From Gnomoniopsis sp. IMI 355080 (lineage: Eukaryota; Ascomycota; Sordariomycetes; Diaporthales; Gnomoniaceae), in assembly GCA_027946555.1 (NCBI GenBank), contig JAPEVC010000157.1, positions 1 through 64,000 of the forward strand: a DNA stretch of 64,000 nt, written 5' to 3'. Shown here one piece after another: positions 1 through 12,123 of this stretch (position 1 is the stretch's first letter; every line of letters starts with the position of its first letter). Below the pieces are notes generated by a model. The model was not told the origin of the DNA. It made no database searches and saw nothing but the letters and a program-made list of their open reading frames with translations. Made by a program: the position numbers and the translations under genes.

Positions 1-28
1 TGAAGAAGGCGTTGGCGATCTGCAGCAT
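1..28 (-). CDS. Possible 5' end of a gene leaving the window on the left
   Basis: On the minus strand an ATG at 28-26 opens a short reading frame that runs off the left edge (MLQIANAFF). The codons mostly end in C, as in the real genes here, and CT/AC-rich leader-like sequence precedes the ATG. Nine codons are too few to name anything, and the frame also stays open a little upstream, so this could be an internal exon or chance. Confidence 0.15.
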
Positions 29-2311
29 CAGGAGGTGAGGGTGGTGGTGCTTTGAAAAATGGGTTTCTGATGGTGATTTATCACTCTTGGAGAGGAGTTG
101 GTCGCGAAGGGTGTTGTGTGTGTGGACTGTTTGTCTTGATTGGACGGCTTGCTAATCCGAGCCCGTCACAGGTTTACATATCAAGACTTCAGATGTTGGA
201 AAAGGGTTCGAACTGGCTGTACTACTACTCCTTGCTAAGAGGGAAGCAGTTAATCGCCGCATGTAGGTTGTTGCAAGTCGATAACGCGCTCACTACAGTA
301 TGTGGTGTAGATCGTGGTCGGTGTTCTGCCAGTTTCTCTTTATCATGCCTCCTATGGCCTTCATAGGACCTTGTCCCGTCTACCCAGCTACGTCCTAGCG
401 AGTTTGAGAACGTCGAAGGACTCGATAGTGTCATATCACTCGCACATGCGCCCTCCATTAAGTTTTGATATTACTTCTTGGCTGCGAAAGAGTTGGGAGT
501 GGACTGGTCCGACCATGTCAAGGTTCCTTTCCCTTCTGTTTGGTGATCTCGCAGTCCAATCTCGGAGTCCAGCAACTTCACAGTTTCATTGTCTATTTCA
601 GAAAGGGAGGCTACAAGAGTGCCGGATCATGGTTCCAGCGTGCTCTGCTGTTCACGTGTGAGCTCAACACGAGTCGCTCGCATGCAAGGGGATAATCCAG
701 TTCCATCATGTGTGTGCCCTGGGCACGGCTTCGTGGCATTTGCGAATATAGAGACGGTGTTTTCGCGGTCTGAATCTATTTGATAAACCATGATATCGAG
801 CCACTGAGCCTTAAGCTCTGCAATGTTTTACTTGTCCATGCAGATGTTGTTGCAAACTTACATTATGTGATGTGCCTACCAGCTCTCCATCTCCCGTGGT
901 GATCCCGAACGACCTGTCCGAAGCTGCTGAGTCTAATTCGGCCGGACTCAGAGCTTTCTTGAAAGCCTCGCCTCATGAGATTCGAGACCGAAGCTCGCGA
1001 CATGTAATGTCCTCTACACACATGCTCAGAAGTTGTCCCACCAGTACGTGATGCAGCCATTCGACGCCTACCCAGATACACACATCCTTCCAGAGCGCGC
1101 ATATGTTGCGCCCTGATAGTCACAAGGCAAGGCTGATGCTGAAGCCGGACATTTTTCGCCACGGTATGTCGCTTCTGTATGCACATCATTTCATCAACCC
1201 CTAGTATGTCCCATTGACGTAGCGCAGATCTTGAGGATATCACTGGTAGTATGCCTGCCTTGTCACGATAATGGCCTGGCAACGTTGTAGCTCTGGTTTA
1301 CGCCCTGACTGGATTTGCCTTATGTGACTACGCCTATTGCTTGCTGCGTATCTCCACATGTTTACAATAAGAATCGTTCAGGGACAGAGGGTGCCAGAGT
1401 CGTGTTCAGCCGTTTTGTATACAATGCCATTTGGGTCGACCCAACTTGATATCTTTCAGTGGAGTATATACGTCAATTTACACATAGATAGACACGCGCA
1501 CACGCACGAGACAGACATGGCGCTCCACATTGGCATCACACCCAATATGCACCCTACAGCTTCCCCTCGTCTTCCCCGAGGCCCTCAAGACAAGTGAGCC
1601 TCTTCCCAATTCATCACCGCGCTTCTCATCCTCCCCAACACGATTCCCCAACGACCGGAACGCAGCCTGGCAGACGCCAGACATAACTCCCAACATGCAT
1701 GTATGAAACGGTCAAAACAACGCTTCCAGATGTGCTTTTGCCATCGCCCTCGACGGGACGATGGTAGTGGTATCATAGAGCTTTGAAGGAATGTATGATA
1801 TGGCCGAACCTGGGCCATGATGATTGATACTTATAGGGGTTAAAAAAACAAGAGGGAAAAAACAAACAATTCTCGCTGAACTATGTGCAATTTGAAGCGA
1901 AAATGTTAATATGGATAATAGGCAGGGACGCTTGCGCGTTAATTGTTTGTAGGTGTTGTCTTGCGTGCAAAGTGCCAGGGTTGACAAGTTTGTTGTTGCA
2001 GCGAAATTCCTCGGAAGAAACTACATCTCGACGGCGGGACGAGATCGGAGGGACGTTGTGCTAGAGCTAGAGGGTAGCAAAGTGACAGGCCGTGTTGCCC
2101 TCGACGTCTGCTTTCCCATGTTCTTTATAACATGACGAAGGCCTCTGTGTTCGATGCACTCGCCGGACGATGTTATCGTGGAGTCCATAGATATCTTGTT
2201 GGGGTATAAGGAATAAGCGTCGTGGTGAGTCGTCAATAAACCATCGCCACGCTATGAGTCAAGTAAAGACAAAAAAACAGATGATGTGAAAGCCGCCGTG
2301 ACTCATGGGAA
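29..2311. other. Intergenic, no supported gene
   Basis: Short reading frames occur on both strands, but none has coding-like codon use or a recognisable domain. The last few hundred bases are probably the 3' untranslated region of the minus-strand kelch gene. Confidence 0.5.
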
Positions 2312-4606
2312 TCACCGGCGGAGATCAAGGTTTAGCCAGGACATGTCGCTGGTATGAGCTCTGTTGAGTTGAGGCTGCTGGCTGACACCGCTGGGTGTGG
2401 TCCTGGGCATCGGTGGCATCGGACCTGGCGACCCTGGTGGTAGCGGGAATTGGTTCGTACTGTACATGCTGCTTGTTGCCCGTTGGCCAGTCCAAGGTCT
2501 TGAGGTAAGTGCAGTAGGATCCCAGTTGTCTGCGACGCTAGCCGGAACGCCGCTCGAGTAGCCAGAGAGGTCGGAATTAGCGCTTGCAGGTCGGTGGCCT
2601 ATCTGCCCGCTCATTCCATTCGAAATAATGGATGGATGGCTGCTGACTGTTGGCGAGCCAGAGTTGACTCGGTTGAGACGTGGCGGACCGTCGGGCATGT
2701 TCAGTGGAGGCACCGTCGCCGAGTCTTGAGTTCGACGATTTCGTGGGTCGACGTATAGATCGCGTGAGTTGATGGTAGGATCTGCCGTTGAGTAATGCGA
2801 ACCTTCGGAGATACCGGTATTGCGATTTGGGTTGTTGTTCCCATAGCCTAGTATGTTCAGTGCTGTGCTGTCTCCAGACCAGTAGCGATTCCAGCCTGAA
2901 CTTCGTCGCACGCCTTCCTGTTGATCGGCAGGTAGGCGTGACGCCGCTCGAGGATCCAGTGTCCCGTTGCTGAAGGAGACGCCTTTTTCCTCTCTTGCAC
3001 CTGGTGCTAAAGACCGCAATGGCTGCGTAGGCCCTGCGATTGCCGGCATTGTCATGGTCGGTATGGGCCCACTGATCTGATCCTTCATTGGACTACTGTT
3101 GTTCAAGCCTGGCCTGCGACCACTTTGCATGGGCGACTGGGATACTTTGCCCGTAAAGATGGACAATGAGTTGAAAGAGTCCTGGTGTTTATGTGCGCGC
3201 ATGAAATTCGGATTCGTGGGAGAACGAGGATAACTGTCGGTCGCCACTGCCATGCCGTCCTTTTCTGGATTTCCGGAAGAACCACTAGCTCTACGAGCGT
3301 GGCCGGCCTGGATGTAGTCAATCCTCCTCTTTCGCCTCTTGATTTGGCAGTAGACCAAAATCAAGAATACTATTGCGCCGCCGATTGAGCCGAGGACAAC
3401 ACCTAGAGTTTGATCTGTGCTCAGCCCAGATGAAGATGAAGAAGAGCCAGAGCTTTTCGAAGTTGATGCTGCCGCTGCCGTTGTCGATTCCGCTGCAGCC
3501 GTGCCAGTCGCAGTACCGCTCGATATCGCAGTGGCCGTGGCCGTAGTCGATGACGATGATGAGACCGAGGCGTGGAGGGTCTTCTGGCCACTATCAGAAG
3601 CCAATAGTTCGGTTGCGTTTATCCAGCTGTTGGCACTTTCATTAAAAATGCAGATAACATCATCCATGTTGCCGCCAGAAAGTACGACTTGGCCGTCACT
3701 AGATTCCGCGGCCGCGGAATTTGTGCGGATCGCAGTAGAAGCATAAGTACTGTTGTATGATGGCCAATCGGATGCCGACAAGGTCGTGGATCTGCGTTCG
3801 CTCCGGTCTGTTTCCCAGCGCCGCGTTATAGCAACCGCATTGGTCACAGGTGCGCCGTGACTATCAACAATGAGGGTTCTGTTTGCAACGTTCGGTGCCA
3901 CCGTCATGTCGAAAGTGTACAGGCTCTTTGACCCATCGCTTCCAGTGACCAAGGAAGCATGCCACTTGTCGGTGCCGGTCTTCAGAGGGGTTGCCAAGGT
4001 TGCTCCCGAGTTCGTCCATCCTGTACCATAGGCGAACGTCATAACTTGAACATTTGTGGAGCTGCCTCCCAGCATGACAGCTTCTGTGTCGGACCAACGA
4101 AGCACTGTCGGGCTGGTCGCCGGTGGAGCACCTTCAGACTCATAGGCGAGGACGGAATAAGGCTCAGAAGCATTGATGCTGAAAGTCTGTGTCGACATCC
4201 CAGTGCTTCCGTCTTGGCTCCCGGCGTAAACGAGGATAGTGTCCGAGCCCGGAAGGTAAACGGCACCATGATTGATCCTGTTTTCGGTCACGGCGGTGAC
4301 AGGCGTTATCGACTCCCACTTGCCCGTGGCGTACGTATATCTCTGCAGTCCCTTGTAACCATCTGAACCTCCAGTTCCTCCAACAATCCACAAAGCTGAT
4401 TTGCTGACATCGGATGATTCGACGTTGACGCACACCGCGTTCGACAGCGACTCACCCTGGTCGAGAGTGGCCCATGTAGCACCTGTTTCTAGTGACAAGG
4501 ACTGAAAAGCATCGGCCTGGTAAGCGTACAATGTATTGTTATACACGGCGGAGCACTCGTTGTTCAAAGCGACTTTGGGCTTGGGCTGTCCTCCCATTGC
4601 CGCCAT
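2312..4606 (-). CDS. Kelch/galactose-oxidase-like single-pass membrane protein
   Basis: A 764-residue protein from the ATG at 4606. The N-terminal ~340 residues resemble a fungal kelch/galactose-oxidase beta-propeller, with repeated Gly-Gly turns such as WIVGGTGG and VMLGGSS and several N-glycosylation sequons. A Ser/Thr/Ala-rich stalk follows (about 346-397), then one membrane helix (about 399-421, TLGVVLGSIGGAIVFLILVY). A basic stop-transfer KRRKRR leads into a ~340-residue disordered Ser/Pro/Asn-rich tail. This is type I topology: propeller outside, tail in the cytosol. Such proteins are common in Pezizomycotina and, as I recall, often carry a misleading splicing-factor (CLF1) label; nothing here supports a splicing role. 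No signal peptide is visible at this start, so a short upstream exon is likely. The frame stays open to 4690, but without another ATG. Confidence 0.75.
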   Translation of the reverse strand: MAAMGGQPKPKVALNNECSAVYNNTLYAYQADAFQSLSLETGATWATLDQGESLSNAVCVNVESSDVSKSALWIVGGTGGSDGYKGLQRYTYATGKWESITPVTAVTENRINHGAVYLPGSDTILVYAGSQDGSTGMSTQTFSINASEPYSVLAYESEGAPPATSPTVLRWSDTEAVMLGGSSTNVQVMTFAYGTGWTNSGATLATPLKTGTDKWHASLVTGSDGSKSLYTFDMTVAPNVANRTLIVDSHGAPVTNAVAITRRWETDRSERRSTTLSASDWPSYNSTYASTAIRTNSAAAESSDGQVVLSGGNMDDVICIFNESANSWINATELLASDSGQKTLHASVSSSSSTTATATAISSGTATGTAAAESTTAAAASTSKSSGSSSSSSGLSTDQTLGVVLGSIGGAIVFLILVYCQIKRRKRRIDYIQAGHARRASGSSGNPEKDGMAVATDSYPRSPTNPNFMRAHKHQDSFNSLSIFTGKVSQSPMQSGRRPGLNNSSPMKDQISGPIPTMTMPAIAGPTQPLRSLAPGAREEKGVSFSNGTLDPRAASRLPADQQEGVRRSSGWNRYWSGDSTALNILGYGNNNPNRNTGISEGSHYSTADPTINSRDLYVDPRNRRTQDSATVPPLNMPDGPPRLNRVNSGSPTVSSHPSIISNGMSGQIGHRPASANSDLSGYSSGVPASVADNWDPTALTSRPWTGQRATSSMYSTNQFPLPPGSPGPMPPMPRTTPSGVSQQPQLNRAHTSDMSWLNLDLRR

Positions 4607-6177
4607 TATTGAAAGAGTGGATGCGTTGCGATGATACAGCTGTCTTTCGAGCGGTCGAATGCATGCAACTCGGAAGGAAAGCCTCGGCACCGGTCGAAAG
4701 ACTTCAGTGCATTTGCATGACGAGGCTGCTTTTGGGACCGAAGAGTAGTCTGGCCGGCGAGGTCAGCAACACGCTCCGGACTCTGGGAGGGCAGTGTCCC
4801 ACGTTGACGCAGGACAAGTGCTTTGAGAGACGATCGAACAATTCAAACCCGCAGCGGATGAGACATACAAATGAAAGTGGGTGCGACGGCGGGAATGTGT
4901 GGTACCGCCCAGCAAAGGTGACCTCCTTTCCGCGACGAGCCAAGCTCGTCAAGAGAATCGTGGAGTAGGACGACCGAGAATTGAAAGATGGGATATGGAC
5001 CAAAATGCGAGCGGGTTGCAAATAAGTGGCGTAGTAATCGAGGACCTGTCCTCAAACCAGGAAGGATAAGATCTGCTGTTGAATAGAGGTTGCACGAGTT
5101 CCAAAGCCAGTGAGAACAGGGAGATACAGGGAGGATCAGGTCGAAGAGAGCATGAGCATGAGGAAAAAGGGACGGCCACCGCAAAGCTCGTCTTGGCCGT
5201 GAAGGAATGGGCTGTCGGTGCAGGGCCGGAACAGAATTTCCTTGCTGGGAGTGTTATCCGTATACTGCACAGGCTTCCGTATAGGCGACCGGGTTTGCTC
5301 CACTCTGCCCTGGTCTTTTCGAGCGCGTCCACCGAATACCCTGGGCTGGATCCCCTGGCCCCTAGTGTCGTCTCAATTTGATATTGAGAGGCGAGGTTTG
5401 CAGCTGGTCAGCAGGCAAATGAAGGGCTTTCCGCGTGGGGGACTTTTTGTGAGGCGGAGTTGGAAATCACGATAGTTGCACCGTTGATGGATCGGGCGGC
5501 AAGACTGGACTAGAGAGTGCGAGCACTACTATGGTATAGCAAAATGACAGCTGGGTCTGATCCTTTGGGAGAGGCAGAAAAGGAGGCGGCGTGGAAAAAA
5601 GGACGACTTTACCTCGACTGCTTGAAGAGGATGAAAGTGGCATGCCCCATTCCAAGACACAGGGGGCAGGGATGCTCGAACGGGGATAACTCCTGCAGGT
5701 CGAGCCAATCCTAGCCGCAGCTGCAAGGGCCATGCTCTCACTGCAGATCACTTCTTACTATGTCCACAGGTATTATTGGTGCTGTATCCCTGTCAGGGGC
5801 CGTCGACGGAGAGTCTCCGTATCTTTTTATCCCAAGGATTGATGGATAATGCGCTTGCATACCAAGGTACCAAAAACACGCCATCTGCTGGTTCCAGAAA
5901 CAAAAAGAAACAGGCATGTTTCTCATTTACTCTTCACAGGTCGCTGGCAGTCATCTGATCTCGTGTGCCAAAGAAATCAAGAAGACGTTGCGTTTCTGTC
6001 GAGCACGGTCTGCGCATCGACCGCGTGTTCGTATTGTTTCCAGTCTTTCATCCCATTTCACCCACACTCTGCGCGCAGTCCTGAGTACATACTATGTTCA
6101 AGTAGTACTATCGTCTTCTCTGCAACTCGACCTACCTCTTTGTATCTTACTCGCCCGCCACTCGACGGCATCCCAAG
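4607..6177. other. Promoter region of the kelch gene and intergenic DNA
   Basis: This is the 5' side of the minus-strand kelch gene, CT-rich on the minus strand around 5000-5200. It may contain a missing first exon with a signal peptide, which I could not locate with confidence. No other gene is visible. Confidence 0.4.
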
Positions 6178-6326
6178 ATGTCCATGCATAAGATTCCCGA
6201 GCAGGAGAGGCTGCCATAGACCCTCAGACCCTCTCCATCGTCAGCAGCCCGCTGGATGCGCTGGATGCGTCAGAGTTTGGAAACTATGCGTCGAGTTGCC
6301 CTTCCTTCCCCGCCCAGCTCGCCTGA
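6178..6326 (+). pseudogene. Short coding-like segment, possibly frameshifted
   Basis: An ATG at 6178 in good context (CAAGATG) follows a CT-rich leader, but its frame stops after 13 codons. In another frame, 6207-6323 holds 39 codons with strong C/G third-position bias, reading EAAIDPQTLS and ending SFPAQLA before a TGA. Two explanations fit. One is a two-base insertion (GAGAG) that breaks a small gene. The other is an intron joining an exon ending near 5866 to an acceptor at 6204. I recognise no family, and it may be a relic or chance. Confidence 0.15.
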
Positions 6327-9034
6327 GGTCACCGTCACAGTTGCAGTCGGCATGCGGGAGGTGGGCGTTGCAGTCTGGACTCGTTCGGCCCGTGCGAAAG
6401 ATGTGGCAGAAGTGGTGGAAATTGAAGGCGTCGTCGTCAACAGGCGGGGTCGGCTGCATCTCTGTTGCGGCGCTATCCCGAGAATGGGCATGGCCTAGCG
6501 TGAGCAGCATGGCTCGAAACATTGGCGAACCGCCGCGGCCCCTGAAACTAAACCATGCAGAGCAAAGACGTATCCACTATTAACGCCGACATCTACTAAT
6601 AGTACTGATGGAGTACAGCGTATCATTGTATCCACGATAGACGGGGAAAAAGGGCAATCCCGAGCCTGGTGCTTCGATGTGCTCGATATCTTGCATGAAG
6701 AGCAGCCTCCTGCTTGGATATCTCATTCTCGTAAGGCTTATGTTCGTCACCACTCGGCGAGTCGCGGACCGAACAGCCTCGGAAAATCTGCCGAGCCTTG
6801 GATAGATTGCGACATGGGCAACCCGATTCAGGAGACTCCACTAACTGTACGATGACTCTCCTGTAGCGCAGCACAGAGTTCAAGCCCTTGGTGAACCGAG
6901 AAGCTTGTTGACGAGTGCCGCGGCTCGCAAAGGAGCTGTAGGCCTCAAGCATGTTTAATCCCAAGCTCCTTGGCTTTTCGACAGTTTGTAATTCCGGCCG
7001 ATCTGGTAATCCGGGTGCTCCGGAGCTGTTGGATGCCCCGGAGGATTCTGTACCTGGCGTTACATCGACTCGTATAAATTTTGACGTTGGGGTGCTTCAG
7101 GTTGAAGAAGGGCGGTGATGAATGCGGCAATGCTTGCAGTCTGTCAATGCAGTTGAATGCCGGAACAAATTCCGGTCCATCTCTCTCCAAGCTGCCAACT
7201 CATCATTCGGAGGGAAATATTTCTATAATCCCAGTGCCTTCGATTATTAAAGTTAAGCAAACGATGTGCGGCGACCCTCGTGGCTAATGCTTGTCGGTAC
7301 GGGCCAGTCAAAGGCTGCCAGGTTCCCTCTGGAAGGCCGCTTGACCTATCCGCGATTCTAGCCCACCAGAACCAACTGGCCGAGCTGGATGTCGATTGGG
7401 CGAGGCCTTCGCTCATGAAGCTAGTCTGCCGTGCAGATCACCCGCATATGATCTACTGTGTTTTATGTTTGAACCCATCCTCGACAAACACGATGACTGT
7501 GTCTTTGCATAAGAACACCATAAGCACTTGCACAGCATGGTATCCATACTTACTTACTACTTGCAGACTAGTCTTACTAAATACAGCACATCGCATATCC
7601 TGCCCATTGACAACTATGCATCCGTTGGGTACCACGAGTCTTACACCAACCTGACCTTCAAGGACCCCATGAGGAAAGCTTAAGTACTGCCACCAAAATT
7701 GCCCTCTTCACGATGCAATTACAGTTTTACAGCGGCAGATCACAATCCAATCTGACACTAATGCAATGCTGCACATCTATTTGTGGACCTGGGAAAGGTG
7801 AGTGCCAGCGAGCAACCGCCCATGTCAAGTGGAGTCGAATACATGGAAGAAATACTACGCACTATGTAGCCGCCGCCACATGGCAGGTGATCAGCAAAAA
7901 AGCAAGGAAATTTACAGAGCACATCCTGCAAGTCGCATGCTTGGATTCACCCAAAACTCGGTTGCGTTTATTACCTGTCCTCTGTGATGCTCTACGGCGA
8001 AGCGTTCCCTTCTGGGGCGACTGCTCGAATGTTGACTTATTAGCACGCTCTTCCGACAAAAGAACTCGCATGGCGCCCAAGTTCGGCCTATCAAACCCTG
8101 CCTCGTTATGAATGTATTTTGAGGTTTCTAACAAGTCATCTATGTAGGCCACAACCAAGCTGTTCGCTACTGTTGGCCACAGACATTCAACCATCTACAG
8201 ACCTATCCTACCCTCCCCTCCCCCCGCCCCCGGTCATGCAGCCGCCTGCAAGATTGGCGGACGCACAACCGGCGGCAGCGGGCTTGCCCGGCGGCCATGC
8301 TCCCTCCCGATCTCAATTTTCGTTGGCTGTCGACGGCCCGTCTTGGCCATGTGGTACTCGTGCTACGCCTGCCAGGGTGGTCCAGCCTAGGATGCTCTAA
8401 GCGCCCTGATGCATCATCGTATTCTGGGCAAACGCATGATTAGTAGCTTCTTGTCTGGCAATGACGAGGTGCTGGCTTGGGCACTCGTCCTCCCGAGTAA
8501 AATTACACGCGCTTGGCGTAAACCGCGCGGAGACCATGCCTTTAGAAAAGGGACGCGAGAGTGTTTCATGTGAAGGAGTAGAAGGTACTCCGTATAGTCT
8601 CCTCAGATCATGCATTTGCCTTTACAATCTAAAGTCGCGGTGGCAAGCGGCTGCCATTTCTATGCATACCCTGTGAAAAGAGCTGCAACCTGCCTAATTC
8701 CCATCACCCTCCCTTTCTTTGAATGCTGAGCCGACCATCAATTCTGGCAATTGCCGACTTTTCCATCTTATTGACAAATACAAGTGCGAGGTTGAATGAA
8801 AAAAGCACAAACTCCTTCCTGCCTGTCGCTAATGCCAGTTCGAATCAATCAAGTTCAGGTCCTTCAGTAGGAAAAACCAGGTAATTAGCTTTCCGACCTC
8901 GTCCGTCCCCGCCACGCCCTCCACAATCTAGATGCCAAGACGTCCTTTATGGTGTGTAGGAAATTCTTCGAATCATTTCGCTGGTCATGGACCAAGATGC
9001 CTGGACCTAGGCGCATCTGCCTGTCTTCGCGCGA
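6327..9034. other. Intergenic, no supported gene
   Basis: About 2.7 kb with scattered frames on both strands. Two minus-strand frames (6623-6964 and 6945-7190) are open for about 80-113 codons but show neither a domain nor a convincing splice connection. The part next to 9035 is probably the mex67 3' untranslated region. Confidence 0.4.
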
Positions 9035-11330
9035 TCAAAGCTGGATGAATGCCTCAGCAGGGAGGATCGACTATATACGTAGTTAGTAAAATCTATCCAT
9101 GAATCAACAGCTTGATATGAAGAACTCACCTTCTTTTCCTCGAAGATTGCCAAGGCCCGTTCAAAGTTCCACTCAGCTCCATCTAAGCAGAGCTTGCTAT
9201 ATTCGGGAGTCATGTTGGTACGTGTTGAGAGCTCCCTCAACATTAATTGCTGCTGCTCTTCTGGAGATGGTGCAGCTGGGACGACAGGTGCCGCCGCTGC
9301 CACTGGGGTGGCAGACACGGTATCCGCAGCTGGGGCCGCGACGTCTGGTAGTGGGTTGTACGCATGAAGCGTGAGCATGTCACTCATTACCCGGATCGCA
9401 GCACGCCCGTTCAGACTGGGCCCGAGGACAAACGTTCGGGAAAAGCTGCGCAGTCCGATCGTACCATCCCCCTGTAGTTCAGAGAACTCGCCATGCATCG
9501 TGATGATCATCCCCAGCTCGCCCTCGGCCTTGTGATTGACAGGATCGAGCAAGCCCTTCATGGGGTGACAGTCAATCACGTACTTATTCGAATCAAAAGC
9601 CGGATGCTGGGTGACAGGTAGCTTCTTCCACACCTCTTGTATGCGAACTCCTTTGAGATAACGCTGAAATCGCGCACCATCTGTCGTTATCTTCATCATG
9701 TTCCTTGAGAAACCAAGGTAAGCGGCCCAAGGTGGCACAGCGGCGTCCTTGTCCTTGATGACACCATTCACCACAGCAAGTGTGAAAGCACTGTGTTCGT
9801 CGTAGTAGGTTTGCAGGAGCAGGTCTCGGTTGGTGTCGTAAAGAGGGAAGAAATTGGTGATGAAATCCTGCCCGAGGCCGTTCACGTCACGGAAGTCATT
9901 GCCCCTCTGGGGAATTTCCTTCACGTGAAGCTTCTGCTGAGCTGCTGCAATCTCCTCGGGAGTTCTCACGATGACTTGGTTCAGGTTCTGCAGCCTTGGG
10001 AACCAAGTGAGGACGTCCGCGGAGTGGCTGGGCTCGTTTTGGATGATTGGGTTGTCGGTCAGGAGCAGGGTCTCAAGACGTGTGAATCGACCACGCCACT
10101 TGTTCAGCTGCTTGAGAGAGGAGAATTGATTGTTGCTGAGGTCGAGGTGCAACAAATCGGGAAAGGTCTCGGCCAGGCTGAATACTGGGTCCAGAGAATC
10201 AAGCGCGTTGGCCGCAAGAGAGACACTCTGTACGGCATCGCGTTTCTGCTGTGCTGTCTTGAACTGCTCGTTGCAGATAGCCATGAGCACCTTGAAGGTT
10301 TTCAGGGCGGTTGCAGGAGACGAAGACAGCAGCCCCATCTCGATGAGGGTGGGATCTTGGCCGAGAGCGGCCAGGTCGAGACACAAAATTTCAGGCTTGT
10401 ACCGGCGCGCCAGAACTGACTGGAGCTTGAGCTTGGTCTGCTCGGCTTCGGTTGACAAGTGCGACTTCCCGCTCTGCTCGTTATCCGCCACAGGCCAGCC
10501 ATCCTCTTTCTTGGTGATGGAAAGTGAGGAGCCGGCGAATGTGAATCCGTTGATTTTCAGTATGTGCTCGCCGTCCTGGCTGCTTGCCAAGAGGTAAACA
10601 TTGTCACCGTCGACGTGTGACTAGGTTGATGTTAGCAAGGTCAGAAAACCTTGAGTAATGAACAGGTTTTCGGGAAAGTTCGAAGCCGCGGGGATAGGCG
10701 ATGTGATCATCGGCTCGGTATGCGAGGATCATAGCACTTTAACAAGTGTGGATCGTGGCGATGCTGCGTACCCTCCCGTACCCATTCTCGGATACCTTGA
10801 CATACCTTCTTAACCAGAACAGGGCGCACTGTGCCGCGGGTGCCGTTCGTAGAAGCATCCTTCTTTTTAATGTGCGTTGCCTTTTTCTCCACAAATTCGA
10901 CCAGGCTCTTGACACCGCCATCTGCATTTGTAGCTGCTTTGCTGGACTTCAGGCCTCCAATTATGAGGGTGGTGTTGCTGACGGCGGCCCTTGGCGCGGA
11001 AGGTGCCCGGGGGATGTGCGACGTGTCTCCCAGGTGTCGGTCGAGGTTTTGCTGAAGTCGGGAGTTCGACTTTGGCCCAGTTGATCGGGGATTACCACGT
11101 CGCGATGGGGTGTTGGAAGATTTGTTGAGGCCACCGCGAGATCTGGTGGTGGAAGCCGCGCCCATGTCAAGATCGCCATCGCGGTCGACTCGGGGTGCAG
11201 TGCGGCCGCGCTTTGAGATACCGCCCCCGGGGACACCACGAGAAGCGCCAGTAGAAGTTCGAGTGGCCCGAGAAGTAGTGGAAGATGCGCCACCTCGAGT
11301 CCCTGCGCGGGGACCTGTGGGAGGAGCCAT
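9035..11330 (-). CDS. mex67: mRNA export receptor Mex67 (TAP/NXF1 family)
   Basis: Three exons: 11330-10806, 10620-9130 and 9070-9035, giving 683 residues. Introns are 185 and 59 nt, both in phase 0. The N-terminal ~170 residues are Arg/Gly/Ser-rich. Leucine-rich repeats lie around 305-360 (LLHLDLSNNQFSSLKQL). An NTF2-like domain at about 420-590 starts GQDFITNFFPLYD. The protein ends in a UBA-like TAP-C domain (about 633-683). The tiny last exon encodes SILPAEAFIQL, which completes TAP-C; without it the frame runs into intron. Mex67 works as a heterodimer with Mtr2 and carries mRNPs through nuclear pores by binding FG repeats with its NTF2-like and TAP-C domains. It is divergently arranged with mph1. 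Confidence 0.93.
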
Positions 11331-12123
11331 CTCGACAGTCCGTGGTGGGGGTGGTTTTGTTCGAAGAGGCAGGTCGCGCCGGTGAGGCGGGGACGTGTTG
11401 CGAAGAGGGCGCTCGTTCGTCCGGACTGGAGGAAGGTCTGAAAGTCGTCAAAAGCGGCGTCGCAATGTCACGATCGAGCTAGGGACAAAGAAAAGGTTCG
11501 GTGGCTGGAGGTCAACAGGCGACGTTGTGGTTGCCGAAGCTGAAGTTAATTCGACCTCACCCCGCGCCCATTAAGGACAGGGAAAAAGGCGAGGGAGCCA
11601 CTACCAGTGAAGTGAATGGAGTGCTGAGGAAGACGAGTGGGGAATTCTGGTTGTGACTGGACTTCCTCGGTATTGTAGGAAAGTGGAATAACGGTGAAAG
11701 TTTTGGATTCAAAAGTCCAGTGGATTGATAGAGAAGTCTGGAGATGCCTACCTTCTATGTAGGTACCAAGTTCGGAAGGACCCACTCCCCTGCCTGCCAG
11801 CATGCGGCCGTTGCCTGAAAACAAGCGAGGGCGATGCTGGGCTGTAGTTGGCTTGTATATCCCTGTCAACTCGCTTTGTCATCAGCAAAGTGTGACTGGG
11901 CGTCGCGTTGAGACGACAGGGATTCACCAAAAGCATGTCCAGTCGCGTCTACCCAACTTCAAGGCTTGGAATTAATTACACCCTCGAGTGATACGTCAAC
12001 AGTAACGTACGGTGAGGATCAATGTTCGCAGCTTCGGGGAGGGTTTTTGCCTCCTTTCTTCCCTCAATGGCAAACTTTTCTCCTTGAAAGGCATTAGAAG
12101 AAGGATCCGCGGGCACCACCACG
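11331..12123. promoter_or_regulatory. Shared divergent promoter of mex67 and mph1
   Basis: A 793-bp gap lies between the two start codons. I see no distinct operator or TATA element. The only long frames overlap the mex67 5' end out of frame. Confidence 0.5.

Noticed and set aside
4607..4690. N-terminal extension of the kelch protein to 4690
   Set aside because: The extended frame begins with GTG, not ATG, and adds no signal peptide.
6623..7190. Two minus-strand frames of 113 and 81 codons
   Set aside because: They could be joined on paper, but there is no domain, weak codon bias and no clear splice pair. Not enough to call a gene.
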